From the NCBI RefSeq assembly GCF_030816295.1, contig NZ_JAUSXV010000001.1:2914001-2978000 (forward strand): a DNA stretch of 64,000 nucleotides, read 5' to 3'. Positions within the stretch are counted from its first letter, which is position 1. Each line of letters begins with the position of its first letter. The notes beneath the pieces are model-generated. The model did not search any database and had not been told where the DNA came from. It saw only the letters and a program-made list of their open reading frames with translations. The stretch is from Microbacterium natoriense (GTDB lineage Bacteria > Actinomycetota > Actinomycetes > Actinomycetales > Microbacteriaceae). Position numbers and translations under genes: made by a program. Of this stretch, positions 1 through 7,367 are shown in pieces.

Positions 1-474
1 TATGACCGCCGGGCTATCTGCGTGCGGGGCAGCGCGATCTACGTTGGGGCTGCAGCCGATGCGCGTGGCCGCGTCGGCGACGAGATCTACGATTCCCTCG
101 CGCCGAACTGGTCCGTCGACTAGTACGCTCCTGTCTCCGAACCAGATCTTCGCCGACGTTGCGCGCAACTTCGACAGTTGACGCTCTGTCGGATCGTTGC
201 CAGGAATCATGACGCAGGTCGCACCCAGCGCGACGATGGCGCAGAAAACTGCCAAATCAGAGATCGAATTGCTAGGGCTTAGCGCGACCCTATCTCCGGC
301 ACACACACCATATCGACCGGCGAGCTCTTCGGCGATACAGTCGACTTTCTTGCCAAGCTCGCCGTAGGTGATTTCGGTTCGTTCGGCGCCAGCACCGACT
401 TCGATCACAGCGATATGCTCTCCGCGCCGATGCCATTGTTCGACAAGTTCAGGGAGCGTCTCAGGGTTTGACAC
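1..474 (-). CDS. AMP-dependent acyl-CoA synthetase/ligase, N-terminal part (cut by window edge)
   Basis: The N-terminal ~158 residues of an ANL-superfamily adenylating enzyme are visible. The translation has the family's opening pattern: TYGELGKKVDCIAEEL, then a GVCAGDRVALSPSNS stretch, then a conserved AIVALGATCVMI segment. The reading runs off the window just before the expected P-loop (SSGTTG-type) motif, so specificity cannot be read. The start is GTG at 474: the preceding in-frame codon is TAA, and a GATGAGG Shine-Dalgarno-like stretch lies upstream. It starts 11 bp after the UMP-kinase-like gene and belongs to the same minus-strand run. With the carrier protein and thioesterase nearby, its likely job is to activate an acid and load it onto that carrier (inference). 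Confidence 0.85.
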   Translation of the reverse strand, partial: MSNPETLPELVEQWHRRGEHIAVIEVGAGAERTEITYGELGKKVDCIAEELAGRYGVCAGDRVALSPSNSISDLAVFCAIVALGATCVMIPGNDPTERQLSKLRATSAKIWFGDRSVLVDGPVRREGIVDLVADAATRIGCSPNVDRAAPHADSPAVI

Positions 475-485
475 TTAGACCCTCA

Positions 486-1190
486 TCAAGACACGACGGT
501 ACCAATGTGAGAACCCTCGACAATCGCCTTCATGGTACCCGTCGACTCAATGTCAAAGATGTACAGCGGAAGCGAATGATCTCGCGCGAGAATGAACGCA
601 CTCTGATCCATAACTTGCAGGCCCCGAGCGAGCACATCGTCATATGACAGGCGATCAAAGAGGGTTGCGCTTGGATCAGTGTTTGGATCTGCACTGTAGA
701 CGCCGTTGACACCGTTTTTCGCGACAAACACAGCGTCAGCGCCTAACTCAACTGCGCGCTGAACAGACGGGTAGTCGGTAGTTGTGAAGGGCTGCCCGTT
801 TCCTCCGCCGAGCACAACGATCGCGCCTTTTTCGAGATGATGTCTGGCCCGGAGTCGTATATAGGGTTCGGCCAGGTTGTTGATTGGAAGGGCCGTCATC
901 AATCGCACATTCTCTTGCCCAAGTGCGGAAAGCTTACCTCGTAGAAGGACCCCGTTGATCACAGTGCCCAGCATGCCAATGTTGTCGGCTTCGACGCGGT
1001 CGATCCCCCACGCCTCGGAGCGATTGCCGCGGAAGACGTTCCCACCGCCGACGACCACAGCTACTTGTAGCCCCAACTCGGCAAGAGAAATAATCTCGCG
1101 CGCCAGGTGTTCAAGACTTTCTTCGCTGAAGCCGAATTCTTTGGTCCCGGAAATCGACTGACCGGACAGCTTGACAACGATGCGCTTCAT
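486..1190 (-). CDS. UMP kinase-like protein (PyrH family), extra copy inside a biosynthetic-type cluster
   Basis: Amino-acid-kinase fold, 234 aa, close to the usual UMP kinase length. The glycine-rich GGGNVFRG loop is at residues 48-55. A DNIGMLGTVIN segment near 69-79 matches the bacterial PyrH nucleotide-binding helix, where most PyrH read DYMGMLATVIN. Further on come GGGNGQPFTTTD, NGVNGVYSADP and a VMDQSAFILARD stretch. Family members transfer phosphate from ATP to UMP. The housekeeping pyrH normally sits with tsf and frr. This copy instead lies between an adenylating enzyme and an adenylate-kinase/NDK fusion, so it is a paralogue with a dedicated role: either phosphorylating a pathway nucleotide or serving as a resistant duplicate (inference). 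Confidence 0.88.
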   Translation of the reverse strand: MKRIVVKLSGQSISGTKEFGFSEESLEHLAREIISLAELGLQVAVVVGGGNVFRGNRSEAWGIDRVEADNIGMLGTVINGVLLRGKLSALGQENVRLMTALPINNLAEPYIRLRARHHLEKGAIVVLGGGNGQPFTTTDYPSVQRAVELGADAVFVAKNGVNGVYSADPNTDPSATLFDRLSYDDVLARGLQVMDQSAFILARDHSLPLYIFDIESTGTMKAIVEGSHIGTVVS

Positions 1191-1212
1191 GCCGACGTAC
1201 CCCTCATTTCGT

Positions 1213-2676
1213 TCAAGTCAGACTAACGTATCTGCTCGACGTCCGGGTACGTCGGCTCAACCTCCATGCGCTTCGCAACACGCGCTCGACTGGTTTCGAC
1301 CCCCAGTCCTGCCCCGCCGAGTCACGAAACCAAGATCCTGAACCCCGCGGCGTTTGGTCGACGGCGTAAGCTAGAGCGCCGGAAACCGGGCGCCTCGACC
1401 AGATCAACGTTTCACGTACAGCCTCAAGGGGGCCAGCTGACAAGTGAAATCCGTTCTTTTGAAGAGTGAACGGTTGAAGCGAGTACTTTCCTCGGGCGCC
1501 CTCCCCGCGGAGGCTCGTGGGGAGGGCTTTCGTCGGGTCGGATGAGCCGAGCACTTCGCGTCGGAGCGCTCCCCATCCAGAACGATCCGGCCTTGTCGGA
1601 TACAGCCCGACCGCAATGACAACGTTGCCTGGTTCTTCATACGAACGGATTTGGTTTGGCATATGGCCGTTGACCAGCACCTGGCCATCTGCCCGCGACT
1701 CATTGCGCCAGTATCCTTGCTCCGTCTTCCAGACCTTTCCCTCCTCCCAGGTGCCATACTCATCGGGTGCCAGTGCCTCCATGCCGCCGACGAACTTCGG
1801 GCCGATGAGGGAAGACGCGTACGCAGCATAGAGGTAATGTATGTCGAAGTGTGCTTTAGCTCTCAAGAGTACATCCGCGGATCCGGTCAAATGCCGGGCT
1901 TCCCACGCGACTCCCCATCCGTGCTCTTCGAACCGCCTGCTCACGGTGCGTAATAGGTCGCCGCTGCCGGTCAAGTGAGGTTTGATAAGGAGGACGGGCC
2001 CGGGCGCCAGGCTACAAATGTCTCGGGGCGAAGTGACGTCATGTTCAAAACCGAGGAAGCGGTCCGACGGTGACGACTTGTTGTCCTCAACGGGTATTTC
2101 GGCGAGCAGTAGCGCCGAGAGAGCGGACTTTAACACGTCTTCCACATCCATGTCGCCGTCGATAGTTAAGGTCGGCGCAAGTGCCTCCAACTCGCGGATA
2201 GTACGTTCCAAAGCGGAGAGTTGTGCTATCGAACGCGCAACGTGGATACTTTCGACATCATCCACGCGATTTCCGGTCGTGGCGCGTTCGAATAGTCTCC
2301 TCGCCCGGGTTATGTCCGGGGCCACGAGGTTGATAGCAAGCGTAGGCCGCAAACCAACTTGTATCAGCCCTTCGGCGACAGACACTCCTCCGTCCACGAC
2401 AATCGGTTTGCTGTCAGTGATCTGATCAAGCGCCACGCGGAGCACGCGAGCGATGTCGCTTCCCTCGAATGTGTCATTGCCGTTGAAGGCCTGTTCCATC
2501 CGCTGGTCCCATCCAATGCCGCTCTCCCGCAGGCGTCGAAGCTCGTCGCCAACTGCGATTCGATGCACGCCACCGAGAGCGCGAGCAAGGCCGATGCCCA
2601 ACGTCGTTTTTCCCGAGCCGGGCAAGCCCGTTAGAACGATTATCGTCCTCCCTTTGCCCCATCCCACACTTGTCAC
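1213..2676 (-). CDS. Fusion of adenylate-kinase-like P-loop domain with nucleoside-diphosphate-kinase-like domain
   Basis: I see two domains in 487 aa. The N-terminal half has a Walker A GLPGSGKTT (about residues 17-25), a GDELRRL stretch resembling the adenylate kinase NMP-binding entry, and an R-x5-GNRVDD-x2-E pattern like the adenylate kinase lid arginines. The C-terminal half (about 228-430) matches NDK: VLLIKPH with the lysine near 232, a LGSSDPTKALPTSLRG segment with the arginine near 390, and NGFH with the catalytic-type histidine near 411, spaced N-x-x-H as in NDK. About 60 residues are inserted between the early and late NDK elements. Start: GTG at 2676 gives a GTGA overlap with the upstream stop; ATG at 2706 is possible. 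Predicted to turn an NMP into an NTP (inference). Confidence 0.75.
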   Translation of the reverse strand: MTSVGWGKGRTIIVLTGLPGSGKTTLGIGLARALGGVHRIAVGDELRRLRESGIGWDQRMEQAFNGNDTFEGSDIARVLRVALDQITDSKPIVVDGGVSVAEGLIQVGLRPTLAINLVAPDITRARRLFERATTGNRVDDVESIHVARSIAQLSALERTIRELEALAPTLTIDGDMDVEDVLKSALSALLLAEIPVEDNKSSPSDRFLGFEHDVTSPRDICSLAPGPVLLIKPHLTGSGDLLRTVSRRFEEHGWGVAWEARHLTGSADVLLRAKAHFDIHYLYAAYASSLIGPKFVGGMEALAPDEYGTWEEGKVWKTEQGYWRNESRADGQVLVNGHMPNQIRSYEEPGNVVIAVGLYPTRPDRSGWGALRREVLGSSDPTKALPTSLRGEGARGKYSLQPFTLQKNGFHLSAGPLEAVRETLIWSRRPVSGALAYAVDQTPRGSGSWFRDSAGQDWGSKPVERVLRSAWRLSRRTRTSSRYVSLT

Positions 2677-3794
2677 GATGTCTTCACACCGACCATGGTC
2701 GTCCACGTACTCTGCGAGCGCGTTCTGGCGTCGGCGACCGCGAGAAACTCTTGGCTGAGCTCGGCGAGAGTAGGCATCGATACAACGCCGAGCACTGCTG
2801 CTGCCTTCGAGACTCGCTCCGACGGGAATACAGCCGAGACTGCGGCGATCGCGTATCGCACTTGCTCCCGGAAACCGAGTTCGGCGGAACGTGACGCGAG
2901 CGCCTCGATTTCAAAGTCCGTCGCGTCGACGTATCTGGCAAGGTCGGTGAGCTTGATGATGTTCCAGCTCATATGCCACTCGGAGTGCTCCGGATCAATC
3001 GTCTCGCGGGCGATGTGCAAAGCGAGCTGGATGCATAGGTCGACCGCTGACGGCGATGGCACGCTGAATGATGTCCCTACTCCCCAGGTCATTGTTGTAG
3101 TCGTCTTTACGTCTAGAAGGCGCTCCGCGGCGACCGACTGCCCACCTGTTGCGGTACTGCCAACCCGGAACTGAACTTGCGCGACGAGGTAGTCGATAAC
3201 GGGGTCGTCCTGCAACGCAAGGAAGTTTGGTAGACCACGAGAATGCAGTAGCCAGTTTCGTAGCTCGCCCGTGTGGAGCGGATCGATAGTTGTCTTGTCC
3301 GGAGACCAATACCCCATGGAAAAGCCCGCATCCCCCATCCCCGAAACAATGGCATCCAGGTCGTCACGGCCTGCAAGCAGGTCCAGGTCATACATCTTCC
3401 GGGCGCCGGGCGGATAGCAGGTGCCGAGCAATAGAGGTCCCCCCTTACCGACCATCCATCTCACCTCTGCGCCATTAAGCCCCTGGGATATCGCACGGAG
3501 TGCCTCGAACTGGGCCGCAGTGCGGCACTCGTTCACCCGGTGCAGTTGGGTCCAGTGATTGAACAGAAGCAGTGGCATGCCGGCGCTCAACACGGTCTCG
3601 AGCGACTGTAGTTGCCAGAGTCGAGTCCACGCTAGAAAGGCCACTTTGTGGAAGAGAGCGAGCGCAAAGAACTGCCCCCAGTCGAAGTCCGCGGTCGCGA
3701 TGAGACGTTCGATATCAGCACGCGTTGTGTCTGCATCCTGGCGATGATCGGCGAGGGCCAGGAGCAACTCCAGCGGCGCGTTATCAGTCGACAT
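2673..3794 (-). CDS. Uncharacterised nucleotidyltransferase family protein (NTP_transf_5-like)
   Basis: A 373-aa protein carrying the hallmark of the NTP_transf_5 family: a KGG segment (about 117-119), then CYPPGARKMYDLDLL with the aspartates near 136 and 138. This is the metal-binding D-x-D of a Pol-beta-like nucleotidyltransferase, followed by a helical region. Members often sit in peptide or polysaccharide biosynthetic loci, and their substrates are mostly unknown. ATG at 3794 is preferred; a TTG at 3803 is in frame. Its 5' end overlaps the Dabb gene stop, and its 3' end overlaps the kinase fusion by four bases, so the genes are translationally coupled. It could use an NTP made by the neighbouring kinases (inference). 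Confidence 0.72.
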   Translation of the reverse strand: MSTDNAPLELLLALADHRQDADTTRADIERLIATADFDWGQFFALALFHKVAFLAWTRLWQLQSLETVLSAGMPLLLFNHWTQLHRVNECRTAAQFEALRAISQGLNGAEVRWMVGKGGPLLLGTCYPPGARKMYDLDLLAGRDDLDAIVSGMGDAGFSMGYWSPDKTTIDPLHTGELRNWLLHSRGLPNFLALQDDPVIDYLVAQVQFRVGSTATGGQSVAAERLLDVKTTTTMTWGVGTSFSVPSPSAVDLCIQLALHIARETIDPEHSEWHMSWNIIKLTDLARYVDATDFEIEALASRSAELGFREQVRYAIAAVSAVFPSERVSKAAAVLGVVSMPTLAELSQEFLAVADARTRSQSTWTTMVGVKTS

Positions 3795-4068
3795 GGAAGT
3801 CAAACACGATCTGGCTGCTCTGACTAGACAGCTCGTTGCGGATGGGGTCGTGCAACGGGTTCGACCCCCAGGCGGCGAGATCCTCCGCTGTCTCGAACCG
3901 TAGCACGAACGCGTGTTGGTGGCCTCGAGTTCGTTCGGACGAATCGGCGCCGACGCGAGCTTCGACTAGGCCGGGTACGTTTCCATTCAACTGCGACACC
4001 CTCTCCAGGGTTTCGCGTATGCGCTTCTCGTCACCCGTTGTTCGTATGAGCACGATTCTGTCGATCAT
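3784..4068 (-). CDS. Small alpha-beta barrel (Dabb / stress-responsive A/B barrel) protein
   Basis: A 94-aa protein with the ferredoxin-like dimeric barrel pattern: a first strand DRIVLIRT, a long helix, VPGLVEARVGAD in the middle, HQHAFVLRFETAEDLAAW, then HDPIRNEL and a final strand. Dabb proteins occur as stress-induced proteins and as cyclases or decarboxylases in natural-product clusters; no catalytic residue is diagnostic here. It is the first gene of the minus-strand unit that runs down to the adenylating enzyme. A GGAGGCAA ribosome-binding stretch lies just upstream of the ATG. The region up to 4102 is shared with the divergent kinase gene and should hold both promoters. Confidence 0.75.
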   Translation of the reverse strand: MIDRIVLIRTTGDEKRIRETLERVSQLNGNVPGLVEARVGADSSERTRGHQHAFVLRFETAEDLAAWGSNPLHDPIRNELSSQSSQIVFDFHVD

Positions 4069-4101
4069 TGTTGCCTCCTTCTTGGGTACTAGGGTTTGTT
4101 C

Positions 4102-4989
4102 ATGAGTTCGTTCGAAGATGTGGGTCGCGCCATCTCTGAATATGGCCTAGAGATCGATCGGCCAATCAGGTCAGTTTGGGGCCGTCGGACCCAATGGGAG
4201 TGCACTGACCGGCGCGGCGAAAAGATCTTCCTGAAGGAATGGTCGCGAGTCGCGGATAGTGCACCCCGCGCCAACGAGCTTGCAGTCCTGACTCGCTTGC
4301 ACGCAACTAGTCCGGGGGTGGGCGCTGCACCCGTCGCGTTCGGCCCGGGCCTTATGGAGATCGAGGTCGGAAGCTCAGTCCTCACCGCGTCCGAGTTCAT
4401 TTCCGGACAAGATCTCGAGACCGGGTACTCCGAGGAAGGCATCGCAGCAACGTTCCAAGTCATCAATCGGATGCACCGCCATGTTGACCAGACGTTGCCT
4501 GTGTCAGCGGATCCAATCCACTCACTCGCTCGTGAAGTGATCACACGGTGGGGAGCAAACCCCGTGGTCCGTAGATCGGCCGGCCTGCTACGCGACGGCG
4601 CTGAGAGGCTTGCATCTTTACCGACCGCCGCGATCCATGGAGACCTGAACTTCAGCAACGTCATGCTCACTGTCGCCGGGCCAAGACTAGTCGACTTCGA
4701 ATTCTCAAGGAATGACATCCGGCTCCTCGATCTGGCCGCGTTGTCTTTCCCGTCGCGGGGTGCACAGAACGGAGCGCTCCAATCCGTTGAGGCCCTCAAC
4801 GACAACAAACTCATTCAACTGGCGGATACACACTTCGACCCTCCCGTCAGCCAATCTGAGCGAGAGATGTTCCCGTCTGCCGTCATCCTTCATCTTCTAC
4901 GCATCTTTCGCGACGTAACCCGACAGAGTCCGCACTCCGCCGCGCTCGTGCTGCCCGCCCTCGGCACTGCACTGGCCCGCTACGTCTAA
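4102..4989 (+). CDS. APH-fold phosphotransferase (aminoglycoside/choline kinase-like)
   Basis: A 295-aa protein with the Brenner-type catalytic loop HGDLNFSN beginning at H179, a metal-binding VDFE with the aspartate near 198, and a candidate ATP lysine in FLKEW near 45. This superfamily phosphorylates hydroxyls of small molecules such as aminoglycosides, macrolides, choline and homoserine. It is the only plus-strand gene of the cluster, divergent from the Dabb gene and overlapping the carrier-protein gene tail to tail by a few bases. ATG at 4102 follows an AGGG stretch; a TTG at 4096 is possible. In this setting it could tailor the product by phosphorylation or inactivate it for self-protection (inference). 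Confidence 0.82.
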   Translation: MSSFEDVGRAISEYGLEIDRPIRSVWGRRTQWECTDRRGEKIFLKEWSRVADSAPRANELAVLTRLHATSPGVGAAPVAFGPGLMEIEVGSSVLTASEFISGQDLETGYSEEGIAATFQVINRMHRHVDQTLPVSADPIHSLAREVITRWGANPVVRRSAGLLRDGAERLASLPTAAIHGDLNFSNVMLTVAGPRLVDFEFSRNDIRLLDLAALSFPSRGAQNGALQSVEALNDNKLIQLADTHFDPPVSQSEREMFPSAVILHLLRIFRDVTRQSPHSAALVLPALGTALARYV

Positions 4990-5240
4990 TCCCGAACGAT
5001 CCGGGCGATCAGCCGCTCGATGTCGCCGAGCGTGGCAAAGTGCTCTGGGCGGAAGTCTTCATCAGGAATCTCCAGGTGGAGGGCCGCCTCAATGGCGGAC
5101 GCAAACTGGTAAACGGAAAGGGACGACACGCCATACTCGCGTAGCGTGCGCCCCGAATCGAACTCCATCCCTTCAGCTCCGCCTGATGCCCCAATCGCTG
5201 CCACGATCGCTTGCCGGATATCACCCTTCGTAATACTCAA
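4986..5240 (-). CDS. Acyl/peptidyl carrier protein
   Basis: An 84-aa acidic helical protein typical of discrete carrier proteins. The phosphopantetheine site reads GVSSLS (residues 37-42), with S40 in the position of the serine of the usual G-x-D-S-L; the acidic residue before it is replaced by serine, which is uncommon. The start is TTG at 5240, giving a 20-bp overlap with the thioesterase gene upstream. That spacing implies coupled translation with the thioesterase, SAHH-like and reductase genes. It should hold an acid activated by the adenylating enzyme. No phosphopantetheinyl transferase is in the window, so one must come from elsewhere. Confidence 0.85.
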   Translation of the reverse strand: MSITKGDIRQAIVAAIGASGGAEGMEFDSGRTLREYGVSSLSVYQFASAIEAALHLEIPDEDFRPEHFATLGDIERLIARIVRD

Positions 5241-6015
5241 GCCACTCTCCTACTTCCTCCCAAAAAGGGGTCATACGTCGGCCACAGATCATTTCAAGGT
5301 GAGACAAACCCGGAACCAGCAACAACCGCGACCGTATCCAGCGATGGTGGCGGAACATCGCCTGGGCTCGTTCACCGGAACTCCCGCTTGATGTAGATGC
5401 GACAACGAGGATCGGACACCGAAGTCCGGCTACCTGCGCATCGATAGTTCGGTCCGTAGCCAGCTTGCGCAGTTCAGCGACGACTCCCTCTGGGAACCAT
5501 CTGTAGGTGCACCTCCCGAGGTATAACGCTTCGGTGTCATCCAATAGCCGCCCATCGGACAAGATAGGAGTGTCGGACTCGCCCGCCAGGCGCCGCTCGA
5601 TTTGACGGCGGAGTCTAGGCTGCCAGGCCGGGCAGTCCATCAATCCCTGGCCTATGTCGTCACACGAAGCTGGGGACGGTGCCCCCGGTGTCAATCCGCC
5701 GTCGATCAGAACGAGCGCGTCCGGCTCCAATTCGGCCGCCATGGCAACCGCCAAGGTTGCTCCGAAGCTGTATCCAACAAGCACACGTGCCTCGCCGTCA
5801 GGTTCGATCCAATGGGTCATAACGTCTGCGCGTATGTCAGCAAGACGAGTCCCGGCCAACTCGCGCTCGTGATGCTGCAAATCAACCAATCTGTATCGCG
5901 CCGAGCGGACTGTATGCCGGCGGCGGCGAAGCACAGCCCGCAGATCTCGGCCAGGGTCTTGCGCGCCGTGCTCTCGGTCGTTCTGCCATCTTCCCGGCAA
6001 GAAAAGAACCGTCAT
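5221..6015 (-). CDS. Alpha/beta hydrolase, probable type II thioesterase
   Basis: A 264-aa alpha/beta hydrolase starting MTVLFLPGRW, with nucleophile elbow GYSFGA (S83), an acidic residue in LVLIDGG and a histidine in GLSHLEM near the C-terminus, which gives a full Ser-Asp/His set. The size and the separate carrier protein next door fit an editing or releasing thioesterase, although a free ester or lactone hydrolase is not excluded. It overlaps the SAHH-like gene by four bases at its start and the carrier protein gene at its end. It is therefore the third gene of a four-gene coupled unit that reads down from 8210. Confidence 0.8.
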   Translation of the reverse strand: MTVLFLPGRWQNDREHGAQDPGRDLRAVLRRRRHTVRSARYRLVDLQHHERELAGTRLADIRADVMTHWIEPDGEARVLVGYSFGATLAVAMAAELEPDALVLIDGGLTPGAPSPASCDDIGQGLMDCPAWQPRLRRQIERRLAGESDTPILSDGRLLDDTEALYLGRCTYRWFPEGVVAELRKLATDRTIDAQVAGLRCPILVVASTSSGSSGERAQAMFRHHRWIRSRLLLVPGLSHLEMICGRRMTPFWEEVGEWLEYYEG

Positions 6016-7367
6016 ATGACACGCCGCAGAAGGTGGGAAGCTTCGCTGGAGACTGCCGCGATCAGCGTGCGAACAATCTGCGATTGAAACCGGTCAAAGT
6101 CGGGTTCCGGAACGCCCTCGGAACGAAATAGGTTCAGTGCATGACCATCACCAAGTACCTTCACGACCGCTCCATCGTGATCGAAGACTCTCCCGTAAGG
6201 CGTGTCGCGCATGACGTGCCCAAACGATCGGAAAATGGGCGTGAGGTCATTGGAAGCAACGGCGCATAGGCGTCCCCCATCCCGTAGGTGGGCGAGGACA
6301 CTTTGGTCGATACTAGGTGTGCCGGAGCACCCCACCATCCAGTCAAACGTCTCGGTGCCGACGTCCGTCGCCCGTTCTGCGGCGAGATAGCCTGCTGCGG
6401 AAGCTTCAGCTCTCCTCTTCGGGTTCGGTTCGATTACGGAGCATCGAATCCCGATCGCCGTCAATTGCTCGGTGACGTGGGCACCGAGATTGCCAAAGCC
6501 GAACACAAGGGCTGTGGTTCTGTCTACCCTGGCGTGTTGGCTGCTCGTCAGAATTTGCCTAACGAAGCTTGATGCGATTGCACGGCTCAACCCGAGTTTC
6601 ACACTCGATGATGCGAGATCGATGACCTCATCTGCATACTTTGCCAGGCGCAGCGCGCGCATGCCCTTGGATGTCGTTTCGATCATCGTTCTGGTAGACC
6701 CGCTGCCGCGTTCTCGCTCCATCACGTGCTGAATCAGCGCGCCACCGTCGTCAATGATGCATGTGGGATCGGAAGTTTCGGCTAGAACCAAGCCGAACAT
6801 CTCACTGTCGATAACCTTATAGCCGCGTTCCTCCAGCGTCCGATGAACTCTTCGGCCGTACAGAGTTTCGTCAGCCTTCGCAAACACCACGGTGGTTCGA
6901 GGATCGAGTCCGTTCCGTTCGAGCGCGATGACGAGGCCAACCCGCTCGAGGAGGAGATGGTCGTGGATCCAGAGCGTTTCACCTGACAAGGGGTCCAATT
7001 GACTAGTTGGGTCTTGTTGCAGCGTCTCCGGACAAAGGGCGAGGATCGCGGCCATCTCAGACTCGTTGAATGGCGCGACCGCATTCCATACATGTGTCCA
7101 CAATCGCTCTATTGCGCGATTATCTGAAGCTCTCGGGGTGACGAGGACTATGTCGATCGCGTCAAGGTACGGAAAGGGATCGCCGAGCCTTTGCTTGATC
7201 GGAGTAGGGAATCCGATCGAGGTTGCATGAACAGCCAGATTGGAGATGGCTGCGTCATCTCCGGCCTTGAGCTGATCAACCGCATCTGCCGCCCGGTCCG
7301 CTACAAGCTGGAGGGTCTCAGGAGAGCCATATACGCGTTCAACATGGCGAGCTTCCGATGTCTGCAC
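6012..7367 (-). CDS. S-adenosylhomocysteine-hydrolase-like NAD-dependent protein
   Basis: A 451-aa protein. The C-terminal half has a Rossmann motif GFGNLG followed by an acidic strand end (VIEPNPKRRAEA) and a WMVGCSGTPSI segment, which is the layout of the NAD domain of adenosylhomocysteinase. Just before it, a SSVKLGLSRAIASS stretch matches the region around the catalytic lysine. The N-terminal half is diverged, so I would not call it the housekeeping ahcY. SAHH-fold enzymes oxidise C3' of a nucleoside transiently, and paralogues could do so for a pathway nucleoside. Start GTG at 7367 lies directly after the TAA of the reductase gene. Substrate is unknown. Confidence 0.7.
   Translation of the reverse strand: MQTSEARHVERVYGSPETLQLVADRAADAVDQLKAGDDAAISNLAVHATSIGFPTPIKQRLGDPFPYLDAIDIVLVTPRASDNRAIERLWTHVWNAVAPFNESEMAAILALCPETLQQDPTSQLDPLSGETLWIHDHLLLERVGLVIALERNGLDPRTTVVFAKADETLYGRRVHRTLEERGYKVIDSEMFGLVLAETSDPTCIIDDGGALIQHVMERERGSGSTRTMIETTSKGMRALRLAKYADEVIDLASSSVKLGLSRAIASSFVRQILTSSQHARVDRTTALVFGFGNLGAHVTEQLTAIGIRCSVIEPNPKRRAEASAAGYLAAERATDVGTETFDWMVGCSGTPSIDQSVLAHLRDGGRLCAVASNDLTPIFRSFGHVMRDTPYGRVFDHDGAVVKVLGDGHALNLFRSEGVPEPDFDRFQSQIVRTLIAAVSSEASHLLRRVI

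Noticed and set aside
486-1190. FomA-like antibiotic kinase instead of UMP kinase
   Set aside because: The GGGNVFRG, GMLGTVIN and VMDQSAF blocks are PyrH-specific and fit UMP kinase better than FomA or isopentenyl phosphate kinase.
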